A stretch of 64,000 nt of DNA, from contig CAYUSA010000002.1 of NCBI GenBank assembly GCA_964447335.1, forward strand, positions 36,529 through 100,528, written 5' to 3'. The translations under genes were made by a program, and so were the position numbers. Source of the DNA: HRBIN12 sp964447335 (GTDB lineage Bacteria > Actinomycetota > UBA4738 > HRBIN12). Positions 58,881 to 64,000 of the stretch are shown here, piece after piece. The notes beneath the pieces were generated by a model. It saw nothing but the letters and a program-made list of their open reading frames with translations, did no database searches and was not told where the DNA came from. Position 1 is the first letter of the stretch, and each line of letters opens with the position of its first letter.

Positions 58881-59540
58881 ATGCGTCGGTACTCCCTGCG
58901 GCGATGGTCGCCGCGCTCGAAGCTCTACCTCGTCCTCGCGCTCGCGTGCGGCGTCGGAGCGTTCGCGCTCGTGCGCGGATACGCCGCGCGCCTGGAGGCG
59001 CTCCGGCCGGTGGTCGGCGCCCCGGTGCCGGTCGTCGTCGCGGCCGAGCCGCTCGAGCGCGGCGCGGTCCTCACCGAGGAGATGCTCGGGATCGAGCAGG
59101 TGCCCTCCTCGTTCGCGCCGCCGGGCGCCCTGCGCTCGGTCCAGGCCGCCGTCGGGCGAACCCTCGTGTCGGATCTCGGCGAGGGCGAGGCCGTGACGCC
59201 CACACGGGTGGGGACCGCGGGAGGCCCGGTCGCGGCGCAGGTGCCGTCGGGGCTGCGAGCGTTCACCGTGCCCTCCGGCATGCCCGAGGGCAGCGTTCGC
59301 CCAGGCGACCGTGTCGACGTGCTCGCGACGTTCGGCGGCCAACGCCCGTACACCGACACGGTGGCGACCGGGCTCGAGATCCTCTCGGTCCTGGGCGCCG
59401 GGGACACCACGTTCGGCGCGTCCGGGCAGGAGGGCGGGCCGACGCTCGTGCTCCTCGTCACGCCCGACGCCGCCGAGCGCCTCGCCTACGCGAAGGCGTT
59501 CGCCGACCTCACCGTCACCATCGCCGGCCCCGAGCCGTGA
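58881..59540 (+). CDS. SAF-domain (CpaB/RcpC-like) protein
   Basis: A 219-residue protein with one N-terminal membrane helix (LYLVLALACGVGAFALV) and a SAF domain: PVVVAAEPLERGAVLTEEML near 50, VGRTLVSDLGEGEAVT near 91 and RAFTVPSGMPEGSVRPGDRV near 122, as in CpaB of Flp/tight-adherence pilus systems. No pilus genes are near, so a non-pilus role is likely; actinobacteria keep this gene beside FmdB and mtnP. The ATG follows GGAGG. Confidence 0.82.
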   Translation: MRRYSLRRWSPRSKLYLVLALACGVGAFALVRGYAARLEALRPVVGAPVPVVVAAEPLERGAVLTEEMLGIEQVPSSFAPPGALRSVQAAVGRTLVSDLGEGEAVTPTRVGTAGGPVAAQVPSGLRAFTVPSGMPEGSVRPGDRVDVLATFGGQRPYTDTVATGLEILSVLGAGDTTFGASGQEGGPTLVLLVTPDAAERLAYAKAFADLTVTIAGPEP

Positions 59541-59575
59541 GCGCGACGCGCCCGGGAGTCTGGCGCCGCCTCGCG

Positions 59576-59581
59576 TAGGAT
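59576..59581 (+). promoter_or_regulatory. -10 box of the uppP gene
   Basis: TAGGAT lies 32 bases before the CTG start at 59614, leaving a leader containing GGAGGAG. Confidence 0.45.
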
Positions 59582-59613
59582 GGGCCGGTTCCCGGACCCG
59601 CGGAGGAGCGACC

Positions 59614-60456
59614 CTGAGCATCCTGCAGGCGATCGTGCTCGGCATCACGCAGGGCGTCACCGAGTTCGCGCCGATCTCGAGCTCGGGGCACCTGATCCTC
59701 GTGCCATGGATCTTCGACTGGCCGATCCTGAGCGACCCGAACTTCAACAAGACCTTCGACGTCGCGCTGCACATGGGCACGCTGATCGGCGCCGTCGTGT
59801 TCTTCCGGCGGGACATCGCACGGTACCTCGGCGCGTGGGTGCGCTCGATCCGGGCCCGGGGGGTCGCGACGACCGACGAGCGCCTGGCGTGGGCCCTCGT
59901 CGTCGGGACGATCCCGGGCGTGATCGCCGGTGCCCTGCTCGAGGGCGTGATCCAGGACCACCTGAGCCAGCCCGTCGTGATCGCGGTGATGCTCGCGGTG
60001 TTCGGCCTCGTGCTGTACGCCGTGGACCGCGTCGCGAGCGTGCGCCGCGGGATCACGGATCTCGGGGTGCGCGACGGGCTCGTGCTCGGGGTCGCGCAGG
60101 CGCTCGCGCTGCAGCCCGGCGTGTCGCGCTCGGGCATCACGATCACCGCCGGACGCGCGATGGGTCTCGACCGCGCGAGCGCGGCTCGGTTCTCGTTCCT
60201 GCTCTCGCTGCCGATCATCGCGGGCGCCTGGGTGTTCAAGGGGATCGACCTCGCGCGGGACGGGATGCCACCCGGCATGGGCGGGCCGTTCGTGTGGGGC
60301 GTCGTCTCCTCGGCGCTGAGCGGGTTCCTCGTGATCGCGTTCCTGCTGTCGTACCTGCGCAAGCACGACTTCGGCGTGTTCCTTTGGTACCGGCTCGCGG
60401 TCGCCGGGCTCACGATCGGCGTCGTCGTCGCGGGCGTGCGTCCCGGGACGATCTGA
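59614..60456 (+). CDS. uppP: Undecaprenyl-diphosphatase
   Basis: A 280-residue membrane protein. The start (M)SILQAIVLGITQGVTEFAP followed by ISSSGHLIL near 27 and LQPGVSRSGITI near 168 are the two UppP active-site motifs, with about eight helices. It recycles undecaprenyl pyrophosphate to the monophosphate for peptidoglycan synthesis. Family alignment and GGAGGAG five bases upstream fix the start at CTG; no ATG, GTG or TTG exists in the right place, and the next GTG would lose the first helix. Confidence 0.92.
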   Translation: MSILQAIVLGITQGVTEFAPISSSGHLILVPWIFDWPILSDPNFNKTFDVALHMGTLIGAVVFFRRDIARYLGAWVRSIRARGVATTDERLAWALVVGTIPGVIAGALLEGVIQDHLSQPVVIAVMLAVFGLVLYAVDRVASVRRGITDLGVRDGLVLGVAQALALQPGVSRSGITITAGRAMGLDRASAARFSFLLSLPIIAGAWVFKGIDLARDGMPPGMGGPFVWGVVSSALSGFLVIAFLLSYLRKHDFGVFLWYRLAVAGLTIGVVVAGVRPGTI

Positions 60457-60587
60457 CCCGCTCCTCGGGCGGCGGGCTCGAGCGGTGCCACCGCGAACCC
60501 GACGCCGAACCGGCGACACCAGATGACCGACGGTCCGCAACGACGAGAGATCCGCCTTCGGGCCAATCTCGCGGCTGCCCGTCGCCC
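60457..60587. other. Intergenic gap between convergent genes
   Basis: 131 bases separate uppP from the convergent epimerase gene. No hairpin of note or small gene was seen. Confidence 0.5.
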
Positions 60588-61652
60588 CTACGCGACCACG
60601 GGATCCCGCAGGGGTGCGAGAGCGAACTCGCGCATGCCCTCCTCGAACGGAACTTGGGCGCGGAAACCGAGCTCCCGCTCCGCGCGTCGCGGCGAGGCGA
60701 CGATGTGCCGCACGTCACCCAGGCGGAACTCCCCCGTGATGACGGGGCCGGGAGCCCCCGGACCGAACGCGTCCGCCAGCGCGTGCGCCATCTCGCCCAC
60801 CGAGCGCGGCTGCCCGCTGGCGACGTTGAAGGCACCCGGTACCGGGATCTCGGAAAGCAGCGCGCCCACGTTGGCCCTCGCCACGTCGCGAACGTGGACG
60901 AAATCCCGGAGCTGGGCACCGTCCTCGAAGACCCGGGGCGCCCGACCCGCTTCGAGCGCGCTGCGGAAGATGCTCGCGACGCCGGCGTACGACGTCTCCC
61001 GCGGCATCCTCGGCCCGTACACGTTGTGGTAGCGGAGCGCGGTGACGGGCGTGCCGGTCTCGCGTCCGAAGACGGCACACAGGTGTTCCTGGTGGAGCTT
61101 CGTGGCCGCGTAGACGTTCCGCGGATCGGGCGGCGCGTCCTCGACGATCGGCTCGGGCACGAGGTCGCGCCCGCACGCGGGGCACGGGGGCTCGAACGCG
61201 CCCGAGGACAGCCGCGCTTCCCCGCGGGGACCCGGTCGGACGACCCCGTGCCCGGCGCAGCGGTACCGGCCCTCGCCGTAGACCACCATGCTGCTCGCGA
61301 GCACCAGGCGACCGCGGAAGCCCTGCCAGTGCAGGGCCGCGAGGAGGGATGCGGTCCCCAGGTCGTTGTGCGAGACGTAGTCGGTCACGTCGCCCAGGTC
61401 CGTGCCGAGGCCCACCATCGCCGCCTGGTGGCACACGGCGTCGACCCCGCGCAGGCACCGCTCGACGACCTCGGCGTCGCGAACGTCGCCGATCACGTGC
61501 TCGGCATCGGGGTGCAGATAGGACGGACGGGCGGCGTGGGCGCCCGGGTGCAGGACGTCGAGCACGACCACCTCGACCCCGCGCTCGAGGAGCGCGTCCA
61601 CGATGTGGGATCCGATGAACCCGGCTCCCCCGGTCACGAGCGCCCGCCTCAC
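60588..61652 (-). CDS. NAD-dependent epimerase/dehydratase with cysteine-rich insert
   Basis: A 354-residue extended SDR. ALVTGGAGFIGSH at residues 4-16 binds NAD; the catalytic set is Ser/Met around LASSMVVYGEG near 117 and YAATK near 180, and RYHNVYGPRMPRE follows. An insert at about 125-170 has CPACG and an isolated C, shaped like a zinc ribbon, between the active-site serine and tyrosine strands. It is a UDP-glucose 4-epimerase-like enzyme, product unknown. The GTG overlaps the stop of the upstream membrane-protein gene (TGA/GTG). Confidence 0.87.
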   Translation of the reverse strand: MRRALVTGGAGFIGSHIVDALLERGVEVVVLDVLHPGAHAARPSYLHPDAEHVIGDVRDAEVVERCLRGVDAVCHQAAMVGLGTDLGDVTDYVSHNDLGTASLLAALHWQGFRGRLVLASSMVVYGEGRYRCAGHGVVRPGPRGEARLSSGAFEPPCPACGRDLVPEPIVEDAPPDPRNVYAATKLHQEHLCAVFGRETGTPVTALRYHNVYGPRMPRETSYAGVASIFRSALEAGRAPRVFEDGAQLRDFVHVRDVARANVGALLSEIPVPGAFNVASGQPRSVGEMAHALADAFGPGAPGPVITGEFRLGDVRHIVASPRRAERELGFRAQVPFEEGMREFALAPLRDPVVA

Positions 61653-62974
61653 CACGGCTGCATCACCGCCAGCTCGAGAACGAGGCCGGTCGCCACCTGC
61701 ACGCCGAGCCACGCGCGGCGGTGAACCGCCGGCAGCGCGCTCGTCGCCACGAGCACCCACGGGACGAACGGCACCCAGATGCGCTCGACCTCGGCCTTCG
61801 ACATGCCGGACAGGTCCGCGAGGGCGACCGCGACGAGCGCCCCGCCGACGAGCATCCACGTCCCGCGGTGGCGCAGGCGCGCCAGGGCCGCAGCGATCGC
61901 GGGTCCGAGGACGATCGCGAACGCCGCGAGGTTCGCGACGACGAAGTAGCCGTACGGGCGGAGCCGCGCGACGCTCTCGGCGTACTCGACCCGCGTGGCC
62001 GCGAAGCCTTCGTGCCATTGGAAGCCCGTGAGCCAGGAGACCGCGAAGACCGGGAGGGCGCCGAACGCGACCAGGGCCACTGGTCGGACCCGCCGCCGCG
62101 CGGCGGCGACCGCGAGGGGGATCGCGCCGAGCAGGACGAGGCCGTAGGACAGGAACGCCGTGGCTCCGAACAGCAGCCCGCCCCCCAACGCGAGCGCGTC
62201 GCCGCGCCGGTCGCGCCGACCCGTGGCGAGTACGACGAGCGCTACGGCCCAGGCCCCGACCCCGGCGAAGAAGGCGTCGCCCGAAGCGGCGATCGTGATG
62301 GCGGCCGGCGCGAGGGCGAGGAACGGCGCCGCCACACGGGCGCGCGCCTCGCCGGCGATCTCGCGGAGCGCGATGAGCGCCGCCGCCACCGCGGTGGCGG
62401 CCGAGACGATCTCGAGCAGGGCGAGCCAGGCAGGTCCGCCGCCCGCGCGCGCCAGCCCCCAGGCGACCAGCACCATCCCCGGCGGGTGCGCGCGGACGTG
62501 GACGGTGTAGCGGTCGATAGCGCCCACGTACGTGCGCAGGAAGTCGACCGGCGAGTCGATCAGCGGCACGTCGTGCAGGTAGTCGCGCGGGCTCGAGGGC
62601 GAACGCAGCAGCCCGCCGACCCCTTCGGTGAGCGCGAGCGTGAGCGCCCACATCGCGGCCCCGGCGAACGCGACCCACAGGAGTCGCCGCCACGTGAGGC
62701 GCTCGGCCAGGCGGGGGCCGAACACGACCGCGGCCGGCGCGAGCGCGATCGCGAGGACGCCCTGCCACGCGAGCCGGACGTCCAGGTGCCCGACGAGCGG
62801 CGGCAGGTTCACGTACAGGCGGTGCCCTCGGGCCTGGAGCCACCGGCCCCACACGTGGACGACCACGATGAGCACGGCCCACACCGCGATGGCGACGACC
62901 TCGGGCGCCGGGCGGCGCGGAGAGCGCCGAACGAGCGGTGGCGACGTGCGCTCGCGGAGGTCGGCGACGCTCAT
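61649..62974 (-). CDS. Multi-pass membrane glycosyltransferase-like protein
   Basis: A 441-residue protein with about ten to eleven transmembrane helices and few polar loops. The layout with an early loop DVPLIDSPVDFLRTYV and AHPPGMVLVAWG resembles polyprenol-phosphate-dependent GT-C mannosyltransferases of actinobacteria, although the acidic first-loop motif is only weakly visible. It would transfer a lipid-linked sugar at the outer face of the membrane. ATG overlaps the stop of the upstream membrane gene, and its stop overlaps the epimerase GTG. The epimerase may supply its sugar. Confidence 0.72.
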   Translation of the reverse strand: MSVADLRERTSPPLVRRSPRRPAPEVVAIAVWAVLIVVVHVWGRWLQARGHRLYVNLPPLVGHLDVRLAWQGVLAIALAPAAVVFGPRLAERLTWRRLLWVAFAGAAMWALTLALTEGVGGLLRSPSSPRDYLHDVPLIDSPVDFLRTYVGAIDRYTVHVRAHPPGMVLVAWGLARAGGGPAWLALLEIVSAATAVAAALIALREIAGEARARVAAPFLALAPAAITIAASGDAFFAGVGAWAVALVVLATGRRDRRGDALALGGGLLFGATAFLSYGLVLLGAIPLAVAAARRRVRPVALVAFGALPVFAVSWLTGFQWHEGFAATRVEYAESVARLRPYGYFVVANLAAFAIVLGPAIAAALARLRHRGTWMLVGGALVAVALADLSGMSKAEVERIWVPFVPWVLVATSALPAVHRRAWLGVQVATGLVLELAVMQPW

Positions 62975-63411
62975 CACGGGTCTCCGCTGGACGCCCGGCG
63001 GCGCGCCACGACGGCGACCGCGGCGACTCCGGACCATGCGAGCGCCAGGCCGATGAGCAGCCCGGTCCCGTAGTCGCGCGGGAGCAGGCTCGGGTTGTCG
63101 GCGGCCCGCTCGCCGAGGAGCGGCGGCAGCGACACCAGCACGAGGGCTCCGCTCACGATGAGCCCAGCGATGACCGCGCCTCGCATCCGTGAGGGGATCC
63201 TCGGGCCGAGGACGACCGCGAGCCCCGCGACGATCGGCGCGAACACCAGGTCGTGGACGAGCGCGAGCCCGACGAACCAGGTCGTGAAGTTCAGCGGCCG
63301 GGTCGCCCCCGAGCGCTGCAGCAGCGTCCACACCCCGAAGGCGATCACGGCCCACCCCGCCGCCGTCGCGACCCAGAACAGACGCCCGTGCTCTCGCTCC
63401 CGCTCGTTCAT
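62974..63411 (-). CDS. Four-helix membrane protein of unknown function
   Basis: A 145-residue protein with four predicted helices (13-33, 50-72, 78-100, 117-136) and charged N-terminus MNEREREHGR. It has no recognised domain. It is tightly coupled between the molybdopterin oxidoreductase gene (ATGA overlap with its stop) and the glycosyltransferase-like gene. In this position it may be the membrane anchor or quinone-facing partner of the oxidoreductase, though this is only an inference from gene order. Confidence 0.68.
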   Translation of the reverse strand: MNEREREHGRLFWVATAAGWAVIAFGVWTLLQRSGATRPLNFTTWFVGLALVHDLVFAPIVAGLAVVLGPRIPSRMRGAVIAGLIVSGALVLVSLPPLLGERAADNPSLLPRDYGTGLLIGLALAWSGVAAVAVVARRRASSGDP

Positions 63412-64000
63412 CGCACCACCACCGCCGTGACCCACTTCGTCTGCATCACGCCCGGACGGTTCGGCGCGATGAGCCGTACCGGGAAACCGTGGTCGAGGTC
63501 GAGTGGCTCTCCGTTCAGCTCGAGCGCGAGGAGCGTGTCCGCGTCGGCGGCGTGTGATGCGTTCAGCTCGGAGCTCGCGTACGCGGAGCCCGGCTCCTGG
63601 AGCGAGACGACCTCGGCCTCGGCACGCTCGGGGGCACCGGCCACCACCAGAAGATCCCGGACCGGCACGCCGCGCCAGGTCGCCGTGGCGCTCCAGCCAT
63701 CGACGCACGTGATCGGCAGGGCGGCCTCGCGCAGCGGCATCGCCCGGAGGTCCTCGAGGGAGAGCTCGAGCGGCGTCACGACGTTGCCCTCGACGCGGAG
63801 CCGGTAGGCCGGATCCGTGGCTCGCTCGAGCACACCGGCGGAGCGCACCGTCCGGTTGACCGGCACGCCCTGCGGGCCGACGCGGGGGTCGCGAGGCGCG
63901 AGCACCGAGACCGCGGCGAGCGGTCGCACCGTCTGCCCCACGGTCGCGACCGTGACCGCACCGGCCGCGGCGGCCGCGGCGCCGAGGAACCCGCGCCGCG
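63408..64000 (-). CDS. Tat-exported molybdopterin oxidoreductase (sulfite oxidase-like), 5' truncated
   Basis: The gene extends beyond the right edge. The visible part begins with RRGFLGAAAAAAGAV, a twin-arginine-type signal, and continues with the sulfite-oxidase molybdopterin fold: ALPITCVDGWSATATWRGVP carries the cysteine that binds molybdenum, and LNASHAADADTLLALELNGE and GFPVRLIAPNRPGVMQTKWV are C-terminal signatures. It is a YedY/MsrP-like or sulfite-oxidase-family periplasmic oxidoreductase. The stop overlaps the next gene by four bases. Cofactor would come from moaC/moeA upstream in the window. Confidence 0.85.
   Translation of the reverse strand, partial: RRGFLGAAAAAAGAVTVATVGQTVRPLAAVSVLAPRDPRVGPQGVPVNRTVRSAGVLERATDPAYRLRVEGNVVTPLELSLEDLRAMPLREAALPITCVDGWSATATWRGVPVRDLLVVAGAPERAEAEVVSLQEPGSAYASSELNASHAADADTLLALELNGEPLDLDHGFPVRLIAPNRPGVMQTKWVTAVVVR

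Overview
The window is very GC-rich, densely packed chromosomal DNA with short intergenic gaps and many 4-base ATGA/GTGA start-stop overlaps. The gene block galU - moeA - moaC - SepX-like membrane protein, followed by FmdB/MTA-phosphorylase/SAF-domain genes, the mycobacterial-type DinB2 polymerase and the many leaderless genes with a TAnnnT box 6-7 bases before the start codon all point to an actinobacterium (Actinomycetota), probably an uncultured or metagenome-derived lineage. No rRNA, CRISPR array or intact transposase is visible; one tRNA-Ala is present.

Layout. 1-9750: a GH4 glycosidase fragment (minus strand) faces a long plus-strand operon (RidA, a D-threonine-aldolase/D-serine-dehydratase-like enzyme, SDR, UlaG-like lactonase, zinc alcohol dehydrogenase, FAH-family hydrolase, PfkB kinase, class II aldolase/epimerase, NagB-like isomerase) that looks like a sugar-acid or amino-sugar catabolic unit of unknown substrate, followed by an ABC export pair. 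9767-15182 (minus): PfkB kinase, GatZ-like aldolase subunit, PotD-like binding protein, DAP-decarboxylase-like enzyme and a VOC protein. 15205-20784: macro-domain protein, rhodanese, the glycolate oxidase set glcDEF and a metallo-beta-lactamase-fold hydrolase. 20791-31809: a CO-dehydrogenase-type cluster (MoxR/CoxD, VWA/CoxE, CoxS, CoxM, XdhC/CoxI, CoxG, MocA-like) with no large subunit, interrupted by MscS and cydAB. 31871-39433: CAP-domain secreted protein under a c-di-GMP-I riboswitch, nitrilase, a HxlR remnant, an omega-aminotransferase divergent from a methylmalonate-semialdehyde dehydrogenase, a secreted polysaccharide deacetylase and two secreted proteins. 39440-49664: a second DAP-decarboxylase-like protein, Tag glycosylase, a MITE-like element, FAD oxidoreductase, secreted M28 peptidase, lipoprotein nitroreductase, DinB2-like polymerase, DUF72 and cyclopropane-fatty-acid synthase.

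49665-51779 is a less GC-rich segment carrying a methyltransferase-nucleotidyltransferase fusion (aminoglycoside-adenylyltransferase-like half), decayed coding sequence and, at its edge, tRNA-Ala(CGC): the best candidate for acquired DNA. 52027-64000 returns to core content: translin-family protein, SepX-like protein, a saccharopine-dehydrogenase-family gene with two compensating frameshifts, moaC, moeA, galU, FmdB, MTA phosphorylase, SAF-domain protein, UppP with a CTG start, an epimerase, two membrane proteins and the start-truncated end of a Tat-exported molybdopterin oxidoreductase.

How it fits together: molybdenum-cofactor supply (moaC, moeA, MocA-like, XdhC) matches the presence of Cox-type subunits and a sulfite-oxidase-like enzyme; cytochrome bd provides an oxygen-scavenging respiratory branch; glycolate, beta-amino-acid and several sugar-like pathways suggest a versatile heterotroph. 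The observations most worth following are the uniform leaderless promoter architecture (including two bidirectional promoters with overlapping -10 boxes), the c-di-GMP riboswitch, the steric-gate-less DinB, the fusion resistance-like gene next to tRNA-Ala, and the catabolic operon of unknown substrate.
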